A stretch of 21,875 nucleotides of DNA, taken from assembly GCA_030560485.1 (NCBI GenBank), contig JAKTTS010000188.1, positions 1 through 21,875 on the forward strand, written 5' to 3'. The stretch is from Ascoidea tarda (nom. inval.) (Eukaryota > Ascomycota > Saccharomycetes > Ascoideales > Ascoideaceae). Position numbers and translations under genes: made by a program. This document shows, in pieces, positions 1 to 8,327 of the stretch (position 1 is its first letter; every line of letters starts with the position of its first letter). The notes under the pieces are model-generated. The model had not been told where the DNA came from and ran no database searches. It was given only the letters and a program-made list of their open reading frames with translations.

Positions 1-78
1 TCTTATTCTTATTCTTATTCTTATTCTTATTCTTATTCTTATTCTTATTCTTATTCTTGTTCTCATTCTCATTCTTAT
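1..78. repeat. Hexanucleotide tandem repeat (TCTTAT)n at window edge
   Basis: About thirteen 6-bp units. The first nine are perfect TCTTAT; the last four drift (TCTTGT, TCTCAT, TCTCAT, TCTTAT). The array continues past the left edge, so its true size is unknown. It lies in the 3' flank of QRI7. In the plus frame it would read Ser-Tyr repeats ending at a TAA at 85-87, so the tail of a low-complexity protein from the left cannot be excluded, but nothing supports it. Confidence 0.9.
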
Positions 79-159
79 GTTATTTAATACATGTTCTATT
101 TTCTTATTTACAAACTATTAACAGATATTATTGTCACACTAATATTACACCTTCTTCTA

Positions 160-1431
160 CTATCCATAGAATTCTTGGATTTCATTCAAAGGCCATCTAT
201 GAATTGGCACCATTGTCAAATCGGTTTGTTTAAAACAATTATTCTCATATAATTCAATACCTGCCCATCCTATCATTACAGCGTTATCAGTACAAAGAGC
301 TGGATCAGCAAAATGAAATTTACTAATTGTAATCGACTTGGGTTCTTCTTTTATTTTTTTTTTATTAAATAATTTAATATCAGTTTTCAATGGCTTGACT
401 GTAGATAATCTTTCTTTAACCAAACTTCTTAAAAATAAATTGGCGCTAACACCACCAGAAACAACAAAATCATTACAATCTTTGATCTTATCTTTATTAA
501 CTTGTAAAGCAACTTCAATTCTATCTAAAAGATAATTGAAAATACTCGATTGCACTTCATATGCTATTTTTCTTCGAGTATCGTCATCTAATATCTGTTT
601 AATCATAGCTAAATCCTCAATATTGTATACGTCATTTAGTTGTTTTCTCAAAGTAGATTCAAATGAACCAAAGGCTAATAAAGGTAAGTTAACTCGATCG
701 TTATTATTTGAAAAAGGGTGGGGAAATGTCATTATCTTGGAATCCATTAATTTTGAATCTATAGGTTTTTCATTGATATATTTTTCTAATTCCTTAGCAA
801 ACATTATGCCTGTGATCCCAAGAACTCTTGCGCATTTATCTAAGGAATCACCAACAGATATATCTTGACTAGTAGCTAATATTTTGTGATTTAAAATGTC
901 ATTCGATAGCACTAAAAGTGTATGGCCACCACTGACTAAAAGACTTAAAAATGGGTAGGTTGGAAGCTGAGCATTAGTCGACAACCTAGGTATTAGCAAA
1001 TGCCCCAACATATGATGAACACCAATTAAGGGTTTGTTCCAGGCTATAGATAAACCCTTTGCAACTTCAAGACCAATTGATAAAGAGCCAGGCAAGCCAG
1101 GACCTCTAGTTACACATATTAAATCGGGAGGATTTGATGGTAAGTCATATTTTAATGACATTTTTGATATGACACCAGCTAGATTCATATGATGATAAAT
1201 GTGAGCCTTTGTTGGAACAATACCTCCATCAGGTATTGAATTTAAAGAAGATCGAATTTGGTCTACTATTAAAGGTGGTTTTGAAGGATCAAAACGATCT
1301 AGTAGAGCAACACAAGCATCATCGCAAGAGGATTCGATAGCCAATACTTTGTAGGATCTTATGAAAAAAAAATTAATAAATTTATTATTTATTAGTTTTG
1401 TATTAAATCTGAGTAAATTATTTCTTATCAT
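160..1431 (-). CDS. QRI7: Mitochondrial tRNA N6-threonylcarbamoyladenosine (t6A) synthase, Kae1/TsaD family
   Basis: This 423-residue protein matches Qri7, the mitochondrial member of the Kae1/TsaD family that transfers the threonylcarbamoyl group to A37 of ANN-decoding tRNAs. Visible family motifs are the ASKHA start VLAIESSCDD (about 29-38), the metal-binding HxxxH in HHMLGH (H140, H144), SGGHT (167-171), GDSLDKCAR (194-202), SGGVSAN, and CTDNA with metal ligand D382. The first 27 residues contain Arg, Lys and Asn and no acid residues, as expected of a mitochondrial presequence. The frame stays open to a TTG at 1458, but the first ATG is at 1431 and was taken as the start. PRE8 lies upstream in the same direction, 266 bp away. 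The length is close to that of S. cerevisiae Qri7. The motifs leave little doubt; mitochondrial location is inferred from the presequence. Confidence 0.95.
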   Translation of the reverse strand: MIRNNLLRFNTKLINNKFINFFFIRSYKVLAIESSCDDACVALLDRFDPSKPPLIVDQIRSSLNSIPDGGIVPTKAHIYHHMNLAGVISKMSLKYDLPSNPPDLICVTRGPGLPGSLSIGLEVAKGLSIAWNKPLIGVHHMLGHLLIPRLSTNAQLPTYPFLSLLVSGGHTLLVLSNDILNHKILATSQDISVGDSLDKCARVLGITGIMFAKELEKYINEKPIDSKLMDSKIMTFPHPFSNNNDRVNLPLLAFGSFESTLRKQLNDVYNIEDLAMIKQILDDDTRRKIAYEVQSSIFNYLLDRIEVALQVNKDKIKDCNDFVVSGGVSANLFLRSLVKERLSTVKPLKTDIKLFNKKKIKEEPKSITISKFHFADPALCTDNAVMIGWAGIELYENNCFKQTDLTMVPIHRWPLNEIQEFYG

Positions 1432-1697
1432 TATCAAAAAAAAAAAATAGTGAAACAAAATGGAGTAATAAAAAAATGTTAGTGATATGGGAAAATCTTT
1501 GAGAGAGACAAAAAAAAAGAAATCAAAGTTTTAAAATGAAAATCGAATGAAAAAAGAAAAAAGAAAAAAAAAAAAGGAAAGTAGGCATTTGAATCATCAA
1601 AATAATGAAGAAAAGATATATAACTGTATATTGATTATAAATTATTTAATTTCCACAATATTTATAATTACGATATTTATGATATTTATGATAATTC
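1432..1697. other. Intergenic: QRI7 promoter and PRE8 3' flank
   Basis: A 266-bp A-rich spacer between two minus-strand genes. It contains a long A/G tract on the plus strand at about 1546-1580, so T/C-rich on the QRI7 sense strand, of the kind that keeps yeast promoters free of nucleosomes. A 66-codon plus-strand frame starting at 1547 is low-complexity (Lys-rich, then Ile-rich), overlaps the end of PRE8 and has no recognisable homology; I do not call it a gene. Confidence 0.5.
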
Positions 1698-2595
1698 TTA
1701 TAATTCACTTAATCTATCGTCTATTTCTTTTGGAGATAATTTTTTGAATCTTGGACCGGATACCTCAGAACCACCTCTAAATCCCAAAAGGTTATCGTTT
1801 GCTTCACCAACTATTGCAATTTCAATTGTATTACCATTTAAGTCACCTTCAATTGATTCTTTGAGAGTCAACAAAGCAATATGTATGGCATCTTCTAATT
1901 CTAATTCTGGGTTGTATCTTTTTTCTAAAAATGTTTTTGCACTATTGGCATTTTTACCAATAGCAGTAGCCTTCCAAGCAAAAAAAGAGCCTGAAGGATC
2001 GACTTGATATAAATTGTAACCGGATTTAGTGTTACTAGCACTACTATCGCTGTCTGGATTTATAGTATTACTGGAATCGTCATAACCAGCAACCAAAAGG
2101 GAGACACCAAAAGGTCTTACACCACCACTTTGAGTAGCTTCTTGCATGGTTTTAGCGATATCAGACGTCAAAATTTTAACAGGAGGATACTCATTGAAGA
2201 TTCTTTTGTAGTTTGTGTGAGCCAATTTTCTTGATTTATCAACAAGGACTCTAAAATCTGGAGACATACCAGCATAGGTAACACCAATATCTGGCGTCAA
2301 CAATTCAATTTTGGAAAACGAATCTAATTTGATTAATGAGGAATTGGATTTCTTTTCGGTGGCTAATACAACACCGTTGGTTGCTTTGATTCCCAAGGCA
2401 ATGACACCTTGATTCACAGCGTTTAAAGCATATTCAATTTGAACTAATTTACCACTACATTATAACAACAATTGAAGTTAATTGAAAACCAGAAAAGATA
2501 ATTAGTATGCCGAGTGAAAGAAGCAAAGCAAATCAATGGAAAACAACATACCTTGGAGAGAAAGTGGTCAATGAAAAAGAGTAACGATCAGCCAT
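1698..2595 (-). CDS. PRE8: 20S proteasome subunit alpha type 2 (two exons)
   Basis: Exon 1 is 2552-2595 and exon 2 is 1698-2454; joined they encode 266 residues. Exon 1 gives [14 protein letters not shown] and the junction codon is Ser, which rebuilds the alpha-subunit N-terminal signature [21 protein letters not shown] (5-25). The core follows with ATEKK, LLTPDIG, DKSRKLAHTNYKRI, TQSGGVRPFGVSLL, YQVDPSGS and LELEDAIHIALLTLKES. These are diagnostic of Pre8, which forms part of the alpha ring that gates entry to the 20S core. The protein exceeds S. cerevisiae Pre8 (250 aa), mostly through a Ser/Asp/Asn-rich insert between the conserved AGYDD and YNLYQVDPSG segments. Without exon 1 the first methionine of exon 2 would miss the gate segment, so the spliced model is clearly better. 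A CACGTG box and a PACE-like element lie upstream. Confidence 0.96.
2455..2551 (-). other. PRE8: Spliceosomal intron in PRE8
   Basis: A 97-nt intron with donor GTATGT (first base 2551), branch site TACTAAT at 2501-2507 and acceptor TAG (last base 2455). It splits codon 15 in phase 2 (AG|T, Ser). Removing it restores the conserved SPSGKL sequence of alpha-type proteasome subunits, which is strong internal evidence. Confidence 0.95.
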
Positions 2596-2830
2596 TGTAA
2601 AGGAAGACTATGTGGAAGTGGTGGGTGTGAAGGTGTATTTTGTCTCAGAGGAGCTGTCAGCAATTGCAATTCTTGGTGATGGTGATGGTGATGGTGATGG
2701 TGGTTTTGAAGGAAGTAGGTGGTGGAGCGAAAATCGCCACTACATACCCATCACGTGTGCCGATACTTCTAGAGCGAAGGTGTTAAAAAACTGGAAGAAG
2801 AGGTAGATTAAAGAGTATATATGCTGGGGA
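2596..2830 (-). promoter_or_regulatory. PRE8 promoter region with CACGTG and PACE-like sequences
   Basis: A 235-bp spacer upstream of PRE8 and downstream of TRS20. It contains a short TGGTGA tandem repeat at about 2674-2704, a CACGTG E-box at 2752-2757 (embedded in ATCACGTG, the Cbf1-type core), and AGTGGCGAT on the minus strand at 2733-2741. The last resembles the Rpn4 proteasome-associated control element GGTGGCAAA; on the opposite strand at 2722-2730 lies GTGGAGCGA, a second imperfect copy. The E-box is seen directly. The Rpn4 assignment is inference from similarity and from the proteasome gene next door. Confidence 0.4.
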
Positions 2831-3256
2831 CTAGAGATATTTCTTCGTGAGCAACTTGATCTTGCTGTCGAACACTGTGCTTTTGATTGGGTCATTGACG
2901 CTGTAGAAGGGATTCAACAATGTCTTGAGATACAAGTCATTGACCTCGATGAAAAACTGCTTGATGTTTTCTTCGTTTTTGTTTTCATGCAACAACATGA
3001 ACTTGATGTTGGTGGGAGTGACATACGCACTGACATAGTACCCGTAGTAGTTGTCGATTATCTTCAAATACAAAGAGTTGGTGGCCCACTGGAGATCCTC
3101 CACGATATCCAACGATGAATGGATTATAAAAGGATTCAATTCTTTCATCTCTGCTGAAAACTTGGGAGTGCCATCTCCTCCCTGTTTGAAAGTACCAAGC
3201 TCGGCCTCATATATCGGGTTGTCTCTGGTGCCTATCATTGCAAAGTAGTACGACAT
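2831..3256 (-). CDS. TRS20: TRAPP complex subunit, sedlin family
   Basis: This 141-residue protein matches Trs20/sedlin (TRAPPC2), a small longin-fold subunit of TRAPP, the guanine-nucleotide exchange factor complex for Ypt1/Rab1 at the Golgi. Family features in order are YYFAMIGTRDNPIYE at the N-terminus, HSSLDIVEDLQW, NSLYLKIIDNYYGYYVSAYVT, IKFMLLHENKNEENIKQFF and the C-terminal NPFYSVNDPIKSTVFDSKI...KKYL. The length equals that of human sedlin (about 140) and is shorter than S. cerevisiae Trs20. The ATG at 3256 is the natural start because the longin strand begins immediately. It diverges from CBP4 with about 280 bp between start codons. Confidence 0.95.
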   Translation of the reverse strand: MSYYFAMIGTRDNPIYEAELGTFKQGGDGTPKFSAEMKELNPFIIHSSLDIVEDLQWATNSLYLKIIDNYYGYYVSAYVTPTNIKFMLLHENKNEENIKQFFIEVNDLYLKTLLNPFYSVNDPIKSTVFDSKIKLLTKKYL

Positions 3257-3538
3257 TTTGAGCAGTTAAAAGAAAACAACTAAAGCGTAATAGCAGAGCA
3301 GGAGACTGGTGTTGGTTGATAACAGCCACTGATAACACATGGAGATGGCAGATAAGTTGATCAGATAAGTGGGATGAAGCCCACTATGGGTGTTAGGGTT
3401 TACGCACTGGCCATGTGATTTCCGGGGAGTCTTTTCGAGGAGGGTCCTCTTTTAGTGTATAAGCAAGAAAGCGATGATATCGATATAACTTTCTGCGATA
3501 TAGTTCAATATTTAATAATCGCATCTACTCGAGTGAAA
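3257..3538. promoter_or_regulatory. Divergent promoter of TRS20 and CBP4
   Basis: This 282-bp shared upstream region holds several candidate sites. There is a short dyad, AGTGGG (3368-3373) and CCCACT (3380-3385) around a 6-bp spacer. Immediately after it TTAGGGTT lies at 3393-3400; its complement AACCCTAA fits the Tbf1 binding core RCCCTAA. GATA-type sequences (GATAAC, AGATAAG) occur around 3318-3368. CATGTGAT (3412-3419; complement ATCACATG) fits the Cbf1 core RTCACRTG, fitting for a respiratory gene such as CBP4. Motifs are seen; factor binding is inferred. Confidence 0.4.
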
Positions 3539-3967
3539 ATGGCTGGTCTTCCATTGTGGGCGCGTTGGGCTAGAGTGTATGCCACAGGTGGTGCTATCGT
3601 TGGTGTTGGTGTACTATTATATAAGTATGCTTCTCCTACTGATGAGCAAGTCATTGCAGGCTTTTCTCCTGAAGTTCGTGCAAATTACGAAAAGAATAAA
3701 GAATTAAGAAGAAGAGAGCAAGAAGAGCTCATGAAGATAGTTCAAAAGACTGCTGCTTCAAATGATCCAATCTGGATGACTGGTCCTTTGAGTTCTCCTT
3801 TTGAACCTGGAAAGAAAAATAAAGATTGGTTCGAAGAAATCGAAAAAAAACTAGCGCAGGATAGACAAAAACAAGAATTAGAAAAAGCTAAAAAAGAAGC
3901 TGAACAGTTTAATAACGACTCTATAGCAGTTCAAGAAAATACTAAATCTAAAGGTTGGTTCCGTTGA
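3539..3967 (+). CDS. CBP4: Mitochondrial assembly factor for cytochrome bc1 complex
   Basis: This 142-residue protein matches Cbp4, which works with Cbp3-Cbp6 in the mitochondrial inner membrane to stabilise newly made cytochrome b and start complex III assembly. It begins LPLWARWARVYATGGAIVGVGVLLYKYASPTDEQ, so a single membrane segment spans about residues 13-30. The conserved SPEVRANYEKNKELRRREQEELMKIVQKT and NDPIWMTGP(L)SSPFE segments follow, then a charged coiled coil and a basic C-terminus ending KGWFR. The frame is open to 3455, but the extra 28 residues do not match the family. The ATG at 3539 places the conserved LPLW at its usual N-terminal position and was chosen. It is convergent with BUD6. 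Confidence 0.93.
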   Translation: MAGLPLWARWARVYATGGAIVGVGVLLYKYASPTDEQVIAGFSPEVRANYEKNKELRRREQEELMKIVQKTAASNDPIWMTGPLSSPFEPGKKNKDWFEEIEKKLAQDRQKQELEKAKKEAEQFNNDSIAVQENTKSKGWFR

Positions 3968-4499
3968 TTTGTGTTTCCTCTTTATTTTTCTTCATTTTTC
4001 CCATTTTTTCCATTTTTCTGTTTTTAGATTCTGTAAATAATATCCTGAATACAATGATTGATGATTAGACGTTTAATTTAAACAGTCGAAAGATAAATAT
4101 ATTCACTTATCTTTGTTGTTGTATTAAAAAAACAAAATCAGAGGAAATATAGAGAAAATATAGGGAAAAAATGTGAAAGCTAAAAACGTTTCAATGCAAA
4201 AAAGGATAAATAAATGAAAAAACAAAGATTACTTATTAAAAGGTTTAATCAAAGAACAAAATCGGAAATAATTCAAGAAAATTTAAAAATTAAAATGACA
4301 GTGACGTGAAAATTTAAAAAAAAGAGAGTAAATCAAAAACTTTAAAAAAAAACGAAAAATAATGAATTAAACCAAAAAAACCATAAAAGATAATTTGCAA
4401 TAATCAATAGATAATCGTAAAACTCAAATGAAAAAATTAACAAAAGAAAAATTTTAATTGAGTTAAATAAAACAAGTAAAAACAAATTTCAAAAACTTA
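3968..4499. other. Intergenic between convergent CBP4 and BUD6
   Basis: This 532-bp spacer joins the 3' ends of CBP4 and BUD6. It is very AT-rich with many A-runs on the plus strand from about 4120 and T-rich sequence just after CBP4, as in yeast 3' ends. No frame, tRNA or repeated element of note is visible. Confidence 0.6.
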
Positions 4500-7400
4500 T
4501 TAATTTGACCCTCCAGTACTATTTGCTGTAAAAACAGTTTTCAAATTTAGTTCATCCCTTTCCTTTCGAAGTCTTTCAGCTTCTTCAATACCTCCAGATT
4601 TTTTCAACTTTTTGCCGCCAACAAATCCGTTTAATTCTTCTTGGAACTGAGAAACATAATTTATTTTTTTGTTTTTCTCTCGAAGTCTTTCTGCTTTTTC
4701 AATTGCAGCTAATCTGTTTTCATGGTTGGGTATCAATGATGCCACTTCTCCAAGAACTGCATCTCTAACATCACTAATCGATTCTCCAGGTTCTAGAATA
4801 TTTTTCAACACGGGTTTTAATTGACGAGTCCTATTTCTTTTCTCTTGTTGTTTGGTACATTGTTCAACTAATGAGAATGTTTCAAAACACTTATCTAAAT
4901 CTTCAGTTAAATCCTGCACCAAAATATCCTGTAAATTAAAAAACTGTTGTTCATCGCAAACAGTATCCAATTCTTTTTCCCATATTTTTTTCCATGTAGT
5001 TTTTTCCGCAACAATGTATCCATTCATTTTATCTATTTCTTCTCTTGCTGCTTGTATATCCTTTGAAACTGTTATTAATTGTTTTGGAGATGGTCTTGCA
5101 CCTCTAACTGCAACATCTTTTCTTAATGCTTCAATGACATCTTGCAAATCATCAACTTTTGTTAATAAGAAATCAGAATCATTTGATAATTTTGTGTGGC
5201 AGTTTTCCATATATGCTCTGTTACTGGATTGCGATCCTGAAAATCCAATTGATTTAAAATCTTTAACTTTTTTCAACAAACTCTCGATAACACTGGTAAA
5301 ATCGTCTTTATTGGTTTTCTGAATTTGCTTTATAATCATCAATTCATGTCTAATGTCTGAAATTTCGGGATAGTCATATATATTAATTGACATTGTAGTT
5401 GGAGTTCCAGGAGCGGTGACTTGTTGTTCTGTATTTGTCGCTTTTCTAACTAAATTATTATGACTGTTATTACTACTGTTATTTTCATTAGAATTATCGG
5501 CATTATCGTTGGAGAAACTCTGGGTTTCATTTGTAGATATTAGTGATATTGATGAGGTTTTGGAGGACGATAGGTTGGCTGAAGATAGTCTTGAAAAATC
5601 AATTGATTCAATTTTTTCTGTTAATCTTTTAATTGAGGACATTTCATTTTTCAACTCGTTGAGTTTATTGTTTAAACCTTGTAAATCTGTTTTATTATTA
5701 AAATGTGAATCGAAATGTTTACTTTCTATTCCGCTAATTGCGGCAGTATTTAATGAAATAATTGAATTATTTCTAATTTCACTTAAATACTGTTCTTCCA
5801 ATTCATATGGTATTTCAGTCAAACTTTCTTGGATGTATAAATCTGGAAAAATGCTATCAGAGCCTGGAGAATAAGCAAATTTTTCAATAAATAATAACCT
5901 TAGAGAATTAAAATTTATCGGTAAATCTAGAGTCACTTTTTTGACTCTTTGATGTAGTTTTAAGAAAAGAATAATTTTACCATTATTCAATTGATTATTT
6001 GATGCATCATTATTGACTGCAGTAGTGATGATATTAGAATTGTTGCTAATGGCGCTATTGAGAGCATCATTATTCATATTTAATGATTTTCTGGAGTTTG
6101 AAAGAGCAATTGCAGCCTGTTCAATTTCTCTTTTAGCTTGAATTTCGTCATTATTATTCATGATTAAATCGCTATCATTATCGTTATCGATATCGATATC
6201 GATATTAATATTTGACAAGTTAGTGATATTAGAGATATTATTTATATTAGAGGTATTGGAGTCCAGGTCATCACCAACTAAATGTTTATAGGAATCTATG
6301 TTGACATCCTTTGGCAAGGGTTCTTTTTTGGAGTTGGTTATTCCTAGCTTGGCATATTGATAGGCAGAAAATCTTCTTGAGGCTCTACGTTTCAACGAAT
6401 CCCCATTTTGTAGTTGAACTAAAGCATCTGAGGATTCCTTATCAGGAGATTTTTGTGAATCAGCATCATTATCATGAATGTATTCATTGTAATCGTTATT
6501 ATAGACATTATTATTTTGAGCAAAGTCTTCTGGAGGATTTATTTTTGGGGGCGGTAAAGGTTTGTCTTGATAATTGGGCACTTTATGAGGGCTGTTATTC
6601 AGAAATTGGTTGTTTTTTGAAGGAGTGAATTGAACAGGTTGAGGTAAAGTAGATGAGTTTGAAATTGGGCTTGAAGAAACTGGAGATTGTTGTTGGTTAG
6701 AAAACATTGGATAAGAAGCCTGATAACGATGACGAGTTGGGGGAGAGACATACGAGGCGGATCTTTGTTTTATTTCATTTTTGTACTTTTTATTATTATT
6801 ATTATTGTTTTTGTTATTGCTGCTGTTGTTATTGCTGGTATTGTAATTGTAATTGCCTGTATTATTTAAAAAGGAAGTGGAAGAAGGAGATGAATTACGA
6901 GAATCAGATATTGAGGGATCGCTTTTATTTACTTTCGAAGAAGGATGAGGGCTTGAAGTTGCCCTTTGGGTTTGTTTTATTTGTTGAGAATACATTTTCG
7001 ATTGAGGATTTTGATTTAAGTTTGATATAATATTTGTATCCATTAGATTATTTTCGAATTTTTGATCGGGCAATTTTGGTAAATTTGATTGAATAGATTG
7101 GAGTTCTTGGTTCTTTTTTTGTTGGTTCTTTTGTTGCTGGTTTAGCATTCTGATGACATGCTGTTTTTTTTTTAAATTATTCAATAGACGGACTATTATT
7201 TCTCTAATTTTGGGTAGAAATTTATCCAAAGTTTCTTGGGAAGCTGGTTCACAAAGTGCACTTTCCAAAACAACTCTTAGATCGTAAGGAACATCACCTA
7301 AATCACTGACATCAACGCCAGCGGCAGAAAAAGCCTTACAGCTTAGTTTGAAATTGTTTCCTAATTCGACGTAGGCGTCAGAAACATCCTTTTCACTGGC

Positions 7401-7713
7401 ATTTAGTTTTGCCCATTGAGTTAAAGAATTTAGTAGATGCTTTGTTGCGACTAATAATCTTGTTACATTTGATTCTATTGTGCTTAACTGAAAATCAAAG
7501 AAAAAAAAGAAAGAAAAAAAAGAAAAAGGAAGAAAAGAAATATACAGGGTGAATAAAAAGAATTGAGAAAAACATCAGTTAGTATTCCATAAATTGGAAT
7601 CAGAGAAGAGGTGGTAGCAAGGAAAAGAGGAAACATACAGGTGAACTTGATCTGTTTTTGGAGGCAACAGAGGAGGTGGAGCTTGTGGGTTGATGTGAGG
7701 GCATTGTAAACAT
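4500..7713 (-). CDS. BUD6: Polarity protein Bud6/Aip3, actin- and formin-binding (two exons)
   Basis: Exon 1 is 7639-7713 (25 codons) and exon 2 is 4500-7487 (995 codons), giving 1,020 residues. After exon 1 comes the conserved Bud6 N-terminal domain: VTRLLVATKHLLNSLTQWAK, VSDAYVELGNNFKL, DVSDLGDVPYDLRVVLE and LDKFLPKIREIIVRLLNNLK. A long Asn/Ser/Gln-rich segment follows, then the AIP3 core (LFLKLHQRVKKVTLDLP...LYIQESLTEIPYELEE), coiled coils and the C-terminal actin-binding part (TWKKIWEKELDTVCDEQQFFNLQDIL, EAERLRKERDEL). Bud6 delivers actin monomers to the formin Bni1 at the polarity cap. The exon 2 frame upstream of 7268 has no ATG before the splice acceptor, so the intron is needed to supply a start. 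A second in-frame ATG at 7704 is a possible alternative. CACGTG at 7983-7988 lies upstream. Confidence 0.93.
6179..6214. repeat. BUD6: ATCGAT-type microsatellite within BUD6
   Basis: Repeated TCGATA units around 6185-6205 encode an Asp-Ile tract (IDIDIDIDNDND) in the low-complexity middle of Bud6. Nearby trinucleotide runs (ATT/AAT at about 6789-6808) encode Asn tracts. Such tracts often vary in length between strains. Confidence 0.6.
7488..7638 (-). other. BUD6: Spliceosomal intron in BUD6
   Basis: A 151-nt phase-0 intron: donor GTATGT (first base 7638), perfect branch site TACTAAC at 7578-7584, a long pyrimidine tract on the sense strand (about 7491-7541), and acceptor CAG (last base 7488). 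Joining the flanks gives ...NRSSSP|LSTIESNVTRLL, leading straight into the conserved Bud6 N-terminal domain. Confidence 0.9.
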
Positions 7714-8327
7714 AAGGCGTAAAACAAAGGTGTGAAAGGTGGGATTTGAATGCTAGAGGAAGAACATCAACACCGTGAAAAGGAGATCAAGAGGGCTTCA
7801 AGGAGAGAAAGCAAAGAAGAGGAAGAAGAGGAAGAAGAAGAAAAAGAAGAGGAAGAAGAGCAGAGCTGTAACAGCAGGATTAAGAGCTAGCAAATCAAGA
7901 GATAGACATCAATCAGCAAACTGATGGAGAGCTATCACTGAGAAGGGCAGACTTGGAGAACAATAGGGAGCAATTTGGGCGGCACGTGGTTATGGGCGGG
8001 TGTTTTGTCCAGGCGAGTATGTGAATATCGGCGAACGGAGATAAATGGCGGTGATCTGAAAGCAAGGACACAATGATCCGGTGTTGAGACAGAGGTATGC
8101 AGAGGTGAGAGCAGGGAAAATATAGGAGAGTATGAAACTTGAAGATATAAAAGTATATAATGAATGAGAAAACGAAAACGAAAACGAAAACTAGAACTAG
8201 AACTAAGTAAAACATAAAAACAAAACCAAAAGGGAAGAGACAAAGAAAAAAGAAAAGAGAAAAATGAAGATAAATATTAAACTATAATGAGACCATCGTG
8301 GAGATCGGTAGTGAACTAAAACTAAAA
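7714..8327. other. Intergenic: BUD6 promoter and eIF4A 3' flank
   Basis: This 614-bp spacer has a GA-rich tract at about 7791-7862 (GGAAGA repeats, pyrimidine-rich in the BUD6 sense), a G-rich stretch with CACGTG at 7983-7988 and GGGCGGG just after it, and a GAAAAC/GAACTA microsatellite at about 8167-8203. Overlapping minus-strand frames of about 100 codons here are Phe/Ser-rich translations of this biased DNA and have no family resemblance, so I do not call them. The E-box region is the likely upstream element of BUD6. Confidence 0.5.

Noticed and set aside
338-868. Plus-strand open frames opposite QRI7
   Set aside because: They are antisense shadows of a clearly conserved gene and have no family features.
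1432-1458. N-terminal extension of QRI7 to 1458
   Set aside because: The codon at 1458 is TTG, and the extension is a poly-Phe translation of a T-run; the ATG at 1431 is a better start.
3391-3402. TTAGGG-containing sequence as an interstitial telomere repeat
   Set aside because: Only one unit is present; it fits a single Tbf1-type site better.
3455-3538. N-terminal extension of CBP4 from the ATG at 3455
   Set aside because: The added residues do not match Cbp4 and displace its usual N-terminal LPLW segment.
7913-8243. Two overlapping minus-strand frames of about 100 codons between BUD6 and eIF4A
   Set aside because: Translations of GA-biased DNA (Phe/Ser/Val-rich), no homology recognised, in a region that looks like promoter.
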